Assembly (NCBI GenBank): GCA_024036415.1
Contig: JAMWET010005031.1
Coordinates: 1-64,000, forward strand
DNA from: Prochilodus magdalenae
Taxonomy: Eukaryota > Chordata > Actinopteri > Characiformes > Prochilodontidae
Length of the DNA: 64,000 bases
Direction of reading: 5' to 3'
Below are positions 11,151-61,400 of the stretch, piece by piece (the stretch's first letter is position 1; the number at the start of each line of letters is the position of its first letter). The notes under the pieces are model-generated. The model did no database searches. It saw only the letters and a list, made by a program, of their open reading frames with translations, and was not told the DNA's origin. The position numbers were made by a program, and so were the translations under genes.

Positions 11151-11834
11151 TAACAACATCTAGGGGGCATCTGACTATTTAAGACTTGTTCCAGAGAGTC
11201 CTACCTCCACCTAAAATCCAATTTTTTTGGCCTATCCAGTTGATTTTTAATAGTTGTAAAAAAACTGATTTTCAAACCATGTGGTGGTTTTGATATGAAA
11301 TATCCAACATGGTGTTTTTATAGATGCGCCTCAGTCGGGATTCTTTGGCTTCCCAAATCAGATTGTAACATGCCTTTTGCATCAATTACATCACAACAGA
11401 AAACGAATATCTGAAATCCAGAGTGATGGAATTTGATATACAACATGCAAAGTGCTGGTATTTGCAATTTGAAATATATAGTTGTGTTTCTTTGTTTGTG
11501 TGGGTGTGTGTGTGTGTCCATTGTCTATATATTAATTGTCTATATGTCTTTATCTGTCTCTCTACATGATTATATAGCTGATATTACAGCACCTGTATTC
11601 AATTATTCAATCAAAAATAATAGTTTATATTAACAGTCTCAGTCTTAAGTACATGTTGCATTTTGGACTTTGGGATTGTGGCGCCCCCTCGTGGATGATT
11701 TGGTTCCAACCACTGACTGATGCTTAATACCTCAGTAGTCAACTCACCTGTTGTTGTTACTGCTAGTGTTGTTACGGATTTACACTGCAGTATTAATTAT
11801 GCTGGTTTTGTCCAGAAAACATTTTCCCATTGAA

Positions 11835-11860
11835 CTTTTTGTGCACTAAAGCACAAAAAG
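11835..11860. repeat. Short perfect inverted repeat upstream of unc119
   Basis: Arms CTTTTTGTGC and GCACAAAAAG around ACTAAA, about 620 bases before the start codon. Confidence 0.8.
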
Positions 11861-11949
11861 CTTCTCCATTTAGTTATTAAATCATTTAATTTAGCGCATG
11901 CCATTTTAAGCAGCTCATGCTCGCTGCCCTGTACAGTATTAAACGGTAC

Positions 11950-12476
11950 TTATGCTAATTTCACATAACCGCACCAAAATGGGTCGTACCATCGGAGGAG
12001 GGGGAGGGGGGGCAAAAGGCACGAATATCTTTCGAAAACAAACATCTCTGCAGCGTCTCCTCCTCGTCTGGCCATGTTTATTACTCTCTGGGGGTTTAAA
12101 GGGGCTTTCGTTCCGTGAATGTGCGCTGAAATGTGAGCTAGCTCTGCACCCAGGAGGATGCAGACTGACTTTCCTCCACAGGGTGAACGCTGCCCCGGCG
12201 ACCCGCTCCCCCCGCCCCCTGCTGCTGTGGTCTCCCCCAGCTTCAGCTCTTCAGCGAGCAGAAGGAGAAGGAGTGTGAAATGTGCGAGAAGTGAGGTGAA
12301 GTGAAGAGAGCCTGGCAGGAGAAAGAAGGGAAGGGAGGGAGGATTTAAATAAAGCGGACGACCTGCTCAGCCCTTCGGGTGAGGGAGGGTGACTGTTTTG
12401 TGTTGTGTCTTGCTCGACGACGGAGGGGCCAGCGGGAGGAGGAGGAAGAGGAGGAGGAGGAGGAGGGCGACGGATA
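11950..12476 (+). promoter_or_regulatory. CpG-rich promoter and 5' UTR region of unc119
   Basis: GC and CpG content rise sharply relative to the AT-rich upstream DNA, ending in a GGA-repeat stretch (12436-12470) directly before the start codon. A short upstream ORF (ATG at 12280, stop TGA at 12292-12294) would be in the leader if transcription begins before it. No single TATA box can be assigned; the exact start of transcription is unknown. Confidence 0.45.
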
Positions 12477-48327
<35,851 letters not shown>

Positions 48328-49900
48328 CTCACCTGGAGGGGGAGCTGATCCAGGTCAATAGTTTTGACTGGCAGACCTAAGGCCCACCCATATGCGTTTG
48401 TGTGCACCAATCATGCTCTCCCTTCAATCTGTGTCATTGACAACTGCCTGCTGCGCATTAATGCCTGTCTGTGTGAGAACCTAGCCAGCGATTCGGTCAT
48501 TATGACTTCTCACACGCACACAAACACAAACATATACATGCATATCATAAATAAGTTCAACACTGCCATCGTTCACAACACACCAGCAGGAATGGGTAGT
48601 TAAATAGTAACTGATTTAACATTAGTGAATTCATTCGGCAGGAGTGCAGTCAAACCCTGCTGTACTCCTCTGTACAGACGGCAGTGTGGATGGTTTATAG
48701 GGCTATAAGCTTGGGTTAAAGGTTCGCTTCGTTGCTTGATTGTGTGCGAATGGCTGTGTGTGTGGGAATGGGTGTGTGTGTGCGCGTGTGTGGGTATAGG
48801 CCTGAATTTAGCAAGTTTAGATTCACTTCTACCCTGCAGATGACGAAGATCTACAGCTCCCTGTTAAAAGAAGGGCATATCCGCATATACACGTCTATAC
48901 TTCCCAGCATTAGAATAGACAACAGAGGTCTTCACAGTAGAGATACGTGGAGATTCTGGCAGTACGTCTGAATTTGTGTTCCATTAGACATATTTTGATA
49001 TGTGATAAACGTGTCACTTTGACACGTCGATGTGAATAAGGAAATGGTGGTGGGGGGTGGGTTGGGTACGTCAGAATACAGAGCACATTACCTGAGACCA
49101 AAACACAGAACTGTAATATACCATTCAGTCAACTTGGACCAACGTAATTGCTGTCATAGTTTGCTCTCATACTAAGAGCCGTCCCTTCCATTGTGCAAGA
49201 TGTCGGTGTAATGTTCTCGCTCACGTCCGCTTCGTACATTTGATCATTTTGCGAAGGAAAAGAGAAACGGGTTCTTGTACTTAAAATCAGATGTACAATG
49301 CAATTAGGACAGGTGAGGGAACGTAACGTGATGTGCTCATAAGCCTCGACATGGCTTCTGGTCTGGTTTATGTGGTCTCTTTTGTACTTTGCAAAAACTG
49401 AAGGAAAGAACATCTATTTTTTTGTTTTCTAAAAAGAAGCTAGTTAGGTCTACCGTGATCGATATGAGAAGTAGTACTACTTCTAGTCTCTTTATCCATC
49501 GAGCATTCTTTCTCTCACGTATTCTGGTGAGTTAGGTCACTTATGGGTGTTAGAGTATATAGCAGAAAGTAGGTTTAACATCGTATCCATGATCCATTTC
49601 TTTGTAGTGCAAAAAATTAAGGTGCATTTAGGAGAATAATTTAAGAAATGTCTGTTATATATATGTATATTTTTGCTTTATGAGTTAAATGGATGCCCTC
49701 AAAGACTCGGCTCAAAGTGGAAGAGTCAAGGTGGATGAACTTGAATCATGTTTCTAGTAAAAAAAATAAAACAGCTTTATTTATGATTGTGATTTACTGT
49801 AAATGATTTTGGAAAAAAAACAGAAAAAAATGATGTAAAGTTTTGGACAGTTCAGATGCCAGTCTGGAAAAAAAGAGAAATAAATGTATATGTGAATTTT
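48328..49900 (+). other. unc119: unc119 3' UTR with candidate poly(A) signals
   Basis: The first 1.5 kb after the stop is AT-rich with no repeat family recognised. AATAAA hexamers occur at 49765-49770 and 49879-49884, and another near 49976. Any of them could end the transcript; the end drawn here is the second. Confidence 0.5.
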
Positions 49901-50119
49901 TGAAATGGTTTGAAGGTGTCTTCATTTTTAGCTCCACCATTTGTCAACTGTGGTTTCTTTGGCTTTGATAAAAAAATAAATATTTGTTTATTTTTGCGCT
50001 TATAATTCTGACATAAACACTTAACAATGACAATTTTTTGAGCGGCCACTTTAATACACTGAAGAAATATCTAGAAATCCAGTTATTACATTAACTGGAT
50101 ATGTTATTGATATGCTACA

Positions 50120-51200
50120 TTAAGCCTAACCTTAACACTGGCACTAGAGCCATGCCCTTAACCTCAAGCCAAAACCTAATCCTAACCCAAACCCCGGCCC
50201 TAGTCCTAGCCATGCCCTTAACCTCAACCCAAAACCTCATCCTAACCCCAACCCTGGCACTAATCCTAGCCATGCCCTTATCCTCAAGCCAAACCCTAAT
50301 CCTGAACCAAACCCTGGCACTAATACTAGCCATGCCCTTAACCTCAACCCAAAACCTAATCCTAACCCAAACCCTGGCACTAATCCTAGCCATGCCCTTA
50401 TCCTCAAGCCAAACCCTAATCCTGAACCAAACCCTGGCACTAATACTAGCCATGCCCTTAACCTCAACCCAAAACCTCATTCTAACCCCAACCCTGGCAC
50501 TAATCCTAGCCATGCCCTTACCCTCAACCCAAAACCTAATCCTAACCCAAACCCTGGCCCTAGTCCTAGCCATGCCCTTATCCTCAAGCCAAACCCTAAT
50601 CCTGAACCAAACCCTGGCACTAATACTAGCCATGCCCTTAACCTCAACCCAAAACCTCATCTTAACCCCAACCCTGGCACTAATCCTAGCCATGCCCTTA
50701 TCCTCAACCCAAAACCTAATCCTAACCCAAACCCTGGCACTAATCCTAGCCATGCCCTTATCCTCAAGCCAAACCCTAATCCTGAACCAAACCCTGGCAC
50801 TAATTCTAGCCATGCCCTTAACCTCAACCCAAAACCTAATCCTAACCCCAACCCTGGCACTAATACTAGCCATGCCCTTAACCTCAACCCAAAACCTAAT
50901 CCTAAACCAAACCCTGGCACTAATCCTAGCCATGCCCTTATCCTCAACCCAAAACCTAATCCTAACCCAAACCCTGGCACTAATACTAGCCATGCCCTTA
51001 TCCTCAACCCAAAACCTCATCCTAACCCAAACCCTGGCACTAATCCTAGCCATGCCCTTATCCTCAACCCAAAACCTCATCCTAACCCAAACCCTGGCAC
51101 TAATCCTAGCCATGCCCTTATCCTCAACCCAAAACCTCATCCTAACCCAAACCCTGGCACTAATACTAGCCATGCCCTTATCCTCAACCCAAAACCTAAT
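50120..51200 (-). repeat. 60-bp telomere-like minisatellite, array 2 (inverted relative to array 1)
   Basis: Eighteen consecutive units in 60-bp register carry the reverse complement of the array-1 unit (CATGCCCTTAACCTCAACCC ... CCTGGCACTAATCCTAG). Variants alternate between units, suggesting higher-order duplication of pairs and triplets. It lies just downstream of the unc119 poly(A) signals. Confidence 0.95.
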
Positions 51201-51415
51201 CCTGAGCCTTAATCCTAACCTTAAAATTAACACAAAATCTAATCCTTACCGTAGCCCTAAACCCAACCCTAACCCTAACCCACCACCTCTTCCCAACCCT
51301 GTCCCTACCTCCAACCCTAATTTTAACCTCAGTCCAAAATCCTAACCCTTCCCATGGCCTTAATCCTGATCCTAACCATAATATTAACCCAAAGCCTAAC
51401 CACGAAACCCAGTGA
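51201..51415. repeat. Degenerate interstitial telomere-like tract
   Basis: Continuing from array 2, the DNA is a loose series of CCTAACC and CCCTAA words without fixed period. At 51267-51281 it contains CCCTAACCCTAACCC, two and a half exact vertebrate telomere repeats. Confidence 0.7.
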
Positions 51416-52324
51416 AGAACCGTTTATCTCGAGCTGCCGTGGTTCCATATGCATGGAAACATGAAAACATTATAACCACCAGCCTAATGCACGGGTGGTC
51501 CTCCACATGCAGGGGAAAAACAGAACTTGTCAGATCAGGTGACCTTCTTCCATCGCTCCAAGGTCCAATTTCAACACTGGGAATGCTGCTGTAGGCGCTT
51601 TCGACTGTGAACAGGGGTCAGCATGAGTACTCTGACCGGCCTGCAGCTGCACAGCCCCATACGCAGGAGAGTCATTCCTCTTATGAGACATTCCTCTTAT
51701 AACCCTCATTAAATGAAAGTGTGCTGATGTCGGTTCTGCCTGTTACAACTGTTCAAAGTACAGAACACAAATTCCAATGCAAGAAGCACAAGGACAGTAC
51801 TGATTTGTATTTATTTATTTTCACATATTTATCCCCAGTTCTGAGGTACCTGCTATTCCATTTCCTCCTCTCTCACACTACATTACCGTCAGCTTAGGGA
51901 AGGGGTCAGCATTGCCTGCCTCCTCTGATATCTCTGAAGCTCCCCAGCTGCACCCAACTGCACTATCGGCCATGCAGCATTGTTGAGCATGCTCAAGAGA
52001 ACCGGCCGTCACACCAACTTCAACTCATCTGTCTGTTAAATTATGTGTGCGTTCTAAAGGTCCTCTAAGTTAATCACATCAGAGAAGCTAAACTACCAGC
52101 ATGTTTAAAAAAGGCAGAGAAAGAGAATGAATAATAAATAGACATAAATACGGGGGTCAAGGGTCGTGGTCTGCGAATGTTTCGTCACAGAGAAGCGGGT
52201 GGCTGACACATGGTAAATTAGTTACCCTTTTGGACAACATGCATTTTGCTCGCTTTTCACCTTTCTCCCTCTGCCTCCCTTATAGCTGCCAGACTCAGTC
52301 AGAAGGTTCTGCTGAGAAGCTCGC
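51416..52324. other. Intergenic/3' UTR DNA between unc119 and the SLC13 gene
   Basis: No coding sequence. The part from about 51810 to 52324 is probably SLC13 3' UTR; the remainder shows nothing recognisable. Confidence 0.5.
51810..51819 (-). terminator. Candidate poly(A) signal of the SLC13 gene
   Basis: Two overlapping AATAAA hexamers lie on the minus strand (51815-51810 and 51819-51814), about 510 bases past the stop codon. No others closer to the stop were noticed. Confidence 0.4.
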
Positions 52325-52456
52325 TCAGGGTGTTCCATGTGTGACGTTGGCCCATTCAGGGAAGGTGTCCAGCTTGAACATGGCTGTCCCCCACGTGTTA
52401 ATTGCCAAGTTGATGCACAAGATGCCGATAAGGTTTAATACGAAGCCAGCCTTTGC
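52325..52456 (-). CDS. slc13a2: SLC13 last exon and stop
   Basis: A pyrimidine-rich acceptor ending ccaaag precedes 52456. Encodes [20 protein letters not shown], then [20 protein letters not shown], then GTP and a stop at 52327-52325. The last helix and an NVT sequon near the outside C terminus fit the family. Confidence 0.95.
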   Translation of the reverse strand, partial: AKAGFVLNLIGILCINLAINTWGTAMFKLDTFPEWANVTHGTP

Positions 52457-55400
52457 CTTTGGAAAGAGGGAGAACAACATGCTGTCACATTCCCACCATC
52501 CACATGAGCAGTCCAGCAATTGAAGGTTAGGGAACACCAATACTGAAAATGCTATAAATAAATAAAAAACGTTTATACTTTATACTATATACTTTTCATA
52601 CTTGTAGTTTGCTGTTTATAAGGCTATGCAACACCTCCATAAGGTTGCTATTACAACTGACATAAGCTACATAGGATACCCTTATAAATGGATACCCTTT
52701 TTTCTGTAGGTGTTATCTCTCAAAGTCTATTTTTATTAGCTAACTGATAAAAACTAGGTCATGGCCTATTGGAATAAACATTTATAAACAGTAATCTAGG
52801 GTTATATCAGTAGATATCAGTAGGTAACTATCTCTAAAATCTACCGCCAGTGTATTACTCTGAATACAGCAACCGTGGCAACTGCCATCTTTCCCCAACT
52901 TCAGAAGCCCCTTATCCACTGCAATCAGAGAGAAGGTTTCTTTACCATGTCCACCACTTTGAGGGTGCCGTAGGAGAAAGCAATAGCATTGGGTGGAGTG
53001 GCCACGGGCAGCATGAAGGCCATTGATGCGCAGATAGTGCAGGGTAGCATGACGTACAGTGGATGGAGCTCAATCGCCGTGGCCTGAGGGACAGACAGCA
53101 TACAGGCGGTCAGATGAAACGTCCTCCGGTGTGTACTGTGGAGCTGTAAGACTCCATGTTCTCTCCTAGATCTTTTTGGGGTTTTATCCTGGATTTCAAC
53201 ATGCTAACATAAGGAAAGAACACTAGACCAGCTCACCCTGAATACTCCAGTTAATATTCAAGACATAAACATAATGGTATGTTGACATGCAGGCAGCAGA
53301 ACTAGTCAGCACTGGCGAGTGGCAGCAATGATGTCGTTATATCGTTTCTCATCCATGAGAAAAGAGGATACAGTTTGGTGATAGGGCAGATTCTACACTT
53401 TCAGCTGATACTGGGTGACCCTGCTCAAATAACTTGTAGGAACATCTTTTAATAAGCGCATTTTAATACAAAATTACTGTTTGTTTTCTGAGCTGTATAT
53501 ATTAAAACAGAATGAGCAAAAGTTAGGGCACATTAAATTTTACACTTATATACAGAAATTGTGCAGTAAAAATGTGATGGAAATTTTATTTTTAAGTTTT
53601 CTGCTGCGCATATGTTCTTTTCCTTTCGCTTACTAAATCAACAAAACATTCGGAATGGTGTTCAGACTTTTGCATACGTGAATGTAATTCATTTCATAAC
53701 TAACTAGTAGTTGAATAACTTGTGTTATGCTATGTAAGCTCACTAGACAAAAAAAAATTGTCACTTTGTGTGTGTAAGGTGGCAATAACTTCAGGCTCCT
53801 GCAGATGGCGCTGTACGGGGATGTTGGGGCTATTAATACCTGCGAGGTGGGAGTGACGGCATTCGATTGAGAACTGGTGATACAGTGCAGTGAGTGTCTC
53901 AGTCCATGTATAGAAAATGGCTCCAAAGCAGATGTTAATGATCGGCTAAAAGGAGAAACTGTATGTGGGCGTGTCAAAGACTATATTGTAAAGGAAGTAG
54001 CTGAATCTGCAGGTTTATGGAAGCATACGGTCATACGGTTCTACCAGCAAATGCACGATCCCTTGATGTGGCCTACATCTAGAAACTTGTCCAGCTCATG
54101 CCAAATTGAGTCAATTGATGTCAGTCACAGGTGACTTTTTTTTGTCCAGTGAGCTTATATAAAATTAAAATTCCTAGTGAGGTTTCTACTGGGGGCTGGG
54201 ATATTATATAGGTACAGTGTTAATAAGGCCTTTTAGGCTCTTTTTAGTCTTACCATGGATGCGAGAATGGGCAGGAAGAGTGTGGTTGTGGCGGTGTTGC
54301 TGGAGCACTCGGTGAATGTGCCCACCAGCAGGCAGAGCAGCAGAGAGATGGCAAAGGGTGGGATGCTCTTCAGAGGAGCCAGACTCTCACCCAGCCACAG
54401 TGATAGCCCAGATACCTACACAACAAAAGCATATCCATCACTGTAACTACAACACTGTTACTACAACACTGTTACTACAGCACTGTTACTACAGCACTGT
54501 AACTACAGCACTGTAACTACAGCACTGTTACTACAGCACTGTAACTACAGCACTGTTACTACAGCACTGTAACTACATCACTGTTAACTACAGCACTGTA
54601 ACTACAGCACTGTTACTACAGCACTGTAACTACAGCACTGTAACTACAGCACTGTTACTACAGCACTGTAACTACAGCACTGTTACTACAGCACTGTAAC
54701 TACATCACTGTTAACTACAGCACTGTTACTACAGCACTGTAACTACAGCACTGTAACTACAGCACCGTAACTACAGCACTGTTACTACAGCACTGTAACT
54801 ACATCACTGTTAACTACAGCACTGTTACTACAGCACTGTAACTACATCACTATTACTACAGCACTGTTACTACAGCACTGTAACTACAGCAATGTAACTA
54901 CAGCACTGTTACTACAGCACTGTAACTACATCACTGTTAACTACAGCACTGTAACTACAGCACTGTTACTACAGCACTGTAACTACAGCACTGTAACTAC
55001 AGCACTGTTACTACAGCACTGTAACTACAGCACTGTTACTACAGCACTGTAACTACAGCACTGTTACTACAGCACTGTAACTACATCACTGTTAACTACA
55101 GCACTGTTACTACAGCACTGTAACTACATCACTATTACTACAGCACTGTTACTACAGCACTGTAACTACATCACTGTTAACTACAGCACTGTTACTACAG
55201 CACTGTAACTACAGCACTGTAACTACAGCACTGTTACTACAGCACCGTAACTACAGCACTGTTACTACAGCACTGTAACTACATCACTGTTAACTACAGC
55301 ACTGTTACTACAGCACTGTAACTACATCACTATTACTACAGCACTGTTACTACAGCATTGTAACTACAGCAATGTAACTACAGCACTGTTACTACAGCAC

Positions 55401-58400
55401 TGTAACTACAGCACTGTTACTACAGCACTGTAACTACATCACTGTTAACTACAGCACTGTAACTACAGCACTGTAACTACATCACTATTACTACAGCACT
55501 GTTACTACAGCACTGTAACTACAGCACTGTAACTACAAGACTGTCAACTACAGCACTGTAACTACAGCACTGTCAACTACAGCACTGTAACTACAACACT
55601 GTTACTACAGCACTGTAACTACAGCACTGTAACTACAGCACTGTCAACTACAGCACTGTAACTACAACACTGTAACTACAGCACTGTCAACTACAGCACT
55701 GTAATTACAACACTGTTACTACAGCACTGTCAACTACAGCACTGTAACTACAGCACTGTTACTACAGCACTGTTAACTACAGCACTGTTACTACAGCACT
55801 GTAACTACAGCACTGTAACTACAGCACTGTAACTACAGCACTGTTACTACAGCACTGTAACTACAGCACTGTAACTACAGCACTGTAACTACAGCACTGT
55901 AACTACAGCACTGTTACTACAGCACTGTAACTACAGCACTGTAACTACAGCGTTAATGCAGTCGATGCTGATAAAACAGATTTAAATCCTAGAGAATTCT
56001 GTTGTAGAGTTTTGTTTCCTAACTGAAGTTAGCACTGAAGGTAGTCAATGATGTGTTTGTCGCACTGCTGCTAAATTCAGAGTACAGTGTTTACAGTGTC
56101 TAATGTTTACATCTATACCAAATACGCATAACTGCACCTTACTGCTCGCACTACTTAGGGGCCAACTTCCCTGTTTCCCCTCCCCTGTATTTATTGTTTA
56201 TTGTCTTGTAGTGGTCTCGTGTATTTATAGTATATTGTCTTGCACACTTGTACACGTGCACTTTATGTTGTATTGTATTGTGTAGTCTATTGTTACATGT
56301 AGCACCTTGGTCCTGGAGGAACGTTGTTTCGTTTCACTGTGTACTGTACACCACTGTACATGGTTGAAATGACAATTAAAACCACTTGAGACTTGAGACC
56401 TAAGGTACTGAAGATATCAGACCTTAGGAACATAACGGGACCACCTCAGTGACATTGTAGTGCCCTTTTTTTCTGAGTGGGAACTAATTTGTTAGTGGAC
56501 AAGCTAAAAGGTCCAATCAGTATAAAAGGCATGCGTGCATCAAAAGAATAGTTGCACCGAGAAGGAACTGTGCGATTGCTATGGAGAAGGAAGATAAAGG
56601 CTACCAGGAACAATAAATGATGACAGACTTAGACTGATATGGGCCATATTCATTGAATCAATGTATCATGCCAGCCATCTCGGCATGGAGTTAAAGAGGT
56701 TCCTAATGGTGTCCTGTGATAATCCATCCCATGCAGCTTAAATATTCTCACACAGTTCCTGCAGATTTCCTGGAGAGACGACAACAAACTGTTAAAAAGA
56801 GAGACTCGTCACTGAAGATGACCTGCTGTCATTCTGAGTCACTCCATGACAGTCTGGCACAACACCATTGCAGTCTTGGCAGTGTTGAAGTGGTGTTAAG
56901 GGCAGTGGTCATAATGTCTGTGAGCATGTAGTCCTGCGTGAGCAGCCATCTGCCAATGGTGCTGGCACTAACAGGATGACTCATGGAGGGCATCACTGCA
57001 TGCTGAACGTCCGCAGTCGTGGCTGTTGGGTCTTTCAGATACAGCGATGCTCACGTTACATGTGCGTCCAAGCGTGAAACTTGAATCATTCGCATGTCCC
57101 ATAATATCAAACCTACCCAAGTTTCATTTCTGTCGTTTTGATTCCTTCCAGGTGCAACTATTTGTGCAACTATTGTTTTGAAGATGAATGTTTGTATTTC
57201 TTTTGGTCATAAGTGAGTAAATTCCTGAGCTGGAGGTTAGAGAACCAGCCTTGTGACCAGAGGGCCATCGGTTTGATTCTCTGAACCGACAGAAGATGGC
57301 GGAAGTGGCCTAGAGCAAGGCACCTAACCCTCAACTGCTTCCCGGATGCCGTGGATAGGGCTGCCCACCGGTAAGTTTGCCCATCGGTGTGTATGTGGGT
57401 GTTTCACTTTTAGGGATGGGACAAATTCCTTCATGTGCAAGTACACTAGGCAAATAGCAAATTATAAAAATAATAACTGCTATGAATATATATGCTCCCT
57501 GCCTAAAGGTACTGCAGGCGTACCTGGTAACAGGGTTTATACCTAGCTATATACCTACCTCACTTCCGCTAGCCAGGGCGAAGCCCCCCCCGAGCAGCAG
57601 GACGATGTTCCACGGCATGCGCTCATGCACCACCTTCCAGTTCAGCAGAGCTGGAGGAGCCTTCAGTTTCCTCTGTGTCTGCCTTTCTGTGTTCTCTCCT
57701 GCTAAAGATGAGACGACCACAGCTTCAGTGACCCATAGTGACCCTCCTGTAAGTCCTGTAATGATTTAAATTCTTTATTCAGTTCATTCATTACCATCAT
57801 CTTCCTCCTCCTCAGCACTGCTGGAGGAGAGGCATGGCAACTCAGAGGGGACGATGAAGAACAGGGTCGACATAAGAATAGCCACAGTGCCATCAGTCAC
57901 GTACCTGTGACAAGGACACAAAGCAGTTTATTGCCGTCCAAGAAAAAAAAACATGGATCGTTTTAATACAGTAGCTGCTGTGAACATTTCATGATGAGTG
58001 ACCCAACAGAAATGGCCCAAAACTGCTTGAGGGAATAAAGTCTGGTTCCTTTGACTTACATTAGAATGAAATTAGGTTTTTACCCTCCTCTGTAAGTCGA
58101 CACTGGAGATTCAGCTTAATGATTCAGATTTAAAAGCATCTAAAACCAGATTTTTAAGATTCAACACAGTGCAATGCCATGCCCATACCACTTGAGGGAG
58201 CACAGACTCTTTAGCCTTAAAGGTTCTCTTTAGACCATGGAATGGACATGGTGTTCCCTGTCTTTAGTGACGGGGAAGTGTAACCCTCTCTTACTGCCTA
58301 TTGTTTTGTGGTGGCACCATAATTAACCTAGAGGCACACTATATATCCGAAAGCTCGTGGGAACATGTTCCTGTGACATCTCGTCTGCCTGGCTTACAGG

Positions 58401-61400
58401 CTGCACCACTGCAGCATGGTTAGATAGCCATGATGCTAACAAATTAAGAGCCCTCATTCAGAGCTGTTTGACATGAACAGAGAATGTTATATGCGATATA
58501 TATATTAAATATTATATATTTAAAACACAGACTGTGCCTTTTGCACATACACGGGTGATTCAATGTATCACTTCTACATAAGGACCAGTATTATTATACT
58601 GCATTATATACACTATGTGTATGATGCATGTATCCTTATTATGGATATTTGAGTCTATAATTGGCTGCTATTGTACATATATATTCGTATTACAGGTAGG
58701 CCAATGTAGTGTTAAGAGTCTTGCCTAAGGACTCTTATTGGTGTAGCTCAGCATTTGCTACCTAGACTGGGATTTGAACCCCCTTCTCCTACATGGGGTG
58801 GTAGCTTCCTGATGGGTAGAGGTGTTAACCGCTGAGCCACACCAACCACTGTTGCACAGTTGTGTCACGTGCACTAATATTGTTTACTGTACATACATTC
58901 TGTTCCTATGCCTTTAACACAGACTGTGTAAATATATATGTGTGTATATACCTACAGTGCAACTGTATCTGGGGATATGACAATTAATCTTGCACCTTGA
59001 ATCCTGAGTCTTCATCAGAATGGTTCCCAGTGATGGAGAACCAGACAACTAAAGAGCATAACCGAAATGCTAGTGCACGAAATGGTTATGAATCTGGTGT
59101 CCGAGACATTATTTTATGATACTTAAAAAATAAGACTTTGATTTAAACATGATTCTGGAATCATGGTGCATGCTTTGTGTTGTAACCCAAATAAAACTGT
59201 TTTTTAAATTTAGCATTTTCATTATATTGTTTTTGTCCAAACACATTTTTTTTCTAGTTTTTTTTTTTTTTTTTTTACACACTATTTGCATGGCTCCTGA
59301 AATTTTACAGTGGTCCTATAGAATCACTCAAGACCTGTTTGAATAAAATCCTTTTACCTTAGCTTACAGTGACAGTACGTTGTAAAACATGATGGTTATA
59401 AATTAATAAAGTTGGTGTCTGGGCTGTCCTAATATTTTGAGTTATTTGAATTCAATTAACACAATTTTTTTTAAGACAACTCAAACACTAAATTTTTAAA
59501 GCTAAAATAACGTTGTCGTGTTTACGGTGTAATAAATGTTTTTGCCTTCCTCAGTAAAGTGAGCATTTTAGAGATGCTTCTTTTTGTTTTTGGTAACACA
59601 TAACAGCAGCAACATGCTGCACAGATGTTCTCTGTGACTGTATATGCAGATGCAGCATTACTACGATTTTAACCCAGTGCTAATTTGGCTTGTTCACTGG
59701 TATTATTATGTGGTCATGTTAGTTCTAGTTCTGTCATTGAGTTGGATGATGTCATTGTCCTGGATGGGTAGACTGAAAAGCAGGTTTGGGTGAATGGTAG
59801 TGGAAACCTCCTAAGGGATTTAAATGTCATGTTTGCACTTACTGTCCATTTTTGTTCAATTCGACGGCCCAGCCTGGCATGAAGCCTGGCTCTCTGGTGA
59901 ACCACAACACCACCAGTGCCACGAAGAGAGTGAGAACCGCGGCCTCAGCAAATTTCATTCTGCCCAACTTCTTGTGTTCCTCTTTAATCACTTTATACGC
60001 CTCGTGGTCCCCTTCATTCTTGGAGCCACAGCCAAATGACTTCTTAAAACTGAGGAAACAACAGCAGAGCATTCAGTACAGCGTGGCAATGCTCTAAACA
60101 GCATGCACTTCATTCAGGTCTGAGCTAGTCTATGTTGGTTAATGGTCATGTTTGTTACCCAGCATAACATTGTCAAAACAGAACCTAGGCTGATGACCTG
60201 CCGTGTTGGTCTAAGCCCGTTCTAGAGAGCCCCTTTAACAGCAGTAACACTGTACATTCCCAACAGGCCCTAAACCTGCAGGTGTTTATAGAGGAAACAT
60301 ATTAAACCTTTCCCATCATCCTTAATGCTACGAAATGTGGAGGGCTGCATTCCATATACCAAAAAGCCAAAAAGCTAAAAGAAACTTACTTAAAGCCCAG
60401 ATACATGCACTGCAGCCACAGCCAGGCCAGGGCCAGCATCAGCACCATGTTGGGGAAGGAAAAGCCAAACCAGCTGGCAAAGTTGATGACATCGTTGTTG
60501 CCTGGGAAGATGCTGTGAAGGTGAACGTGTTGGTTAGATGGACATTCTGAGGAGCTAGCATGTTTCTAAAGGTATGTACTTTGTTATTCCCTTATCTGAG
60601 ACACCTCAGCATTACAGTTTAATCTCCCAGCTGAACCCGTATGTCCGTATGCTTCCATACATCTGCAGATTCAGCAACTTCCTTCACACTATGGCCTTTC
60701 CAAACACTCCTTTTAGCCAATCATTAACCTATCTGCATTGGACCCGTTTTCCATACATGGAAGATATTCACTGCACTGTAGCACCTATTCTCAATCTATG
60801 AATCCCACTAATTCCCCTGCAGGTATTTATAGCCCCATCGTCCTCATGCAACATCATCTGCAGGAGCGTGAAGTTACTACCACCTTAAGCACGCAGGGTG
60901 ACTCGTTTTTTGTCTGGTGAGCTTATGTGTTCATTACATCAAACTAATGGAAACAGCTCGAGCATAGTGGTGAGGGACCCCCAAGACGGGATTAGCTAAA
61001 GAGACTTACTCGTCCATCTGGCCTTTGAGGATGAGGTTTGGCGTGGTGCCTGTAAGGGTGGCGGTGCCGCCGATGCTGGCAGAGTAGCATACGCTCAGGC
61101 TCATGCCTTTATTTAGCAAGAGATACTTCGCCTCCCGATCCTTCTTCTTCTGCTCTATGGCTGGACTGTATCCATGCTCTGGATCAGAGACTTCACCTGT
61201 TAGGAGGCAGAGCAGAAGACATGTGAAATGAGCGTTGCATGGATTCTAGACTAGACCCACTTTTGATCATCCATGGTGTGCAATAGCATGGCACAGCACA
61301 GTGCTGTGTTTTTCCTGCCCTAAGAGCAGGACAGTTTCCTTTAGGAGCTGTACAGTGCACACTAGGATTTAGACTGGTAGATACTGCACTACATCAGTGA

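Noticed and set aside
50120..51200. Regularly spaced repeats that could suggest a CRISPR array
   Set aside because: There are no unique spacers between units, the genome is vertebrate and no cas genes are present; it is a minisatellite.
50101..51345. 414-codon frame (plus) and 372-codon frame (minus)
   Set aside because: Same cause: translation of array 2 of the minisatellite. No splice sites, no non-repeat domain.
58735..58845. Functional tRNA gene
   Set aside because: A and B boxes are present but their spacing is too long and no acceptor stem or cloverleaf forms; SINE-derived is the better reading.
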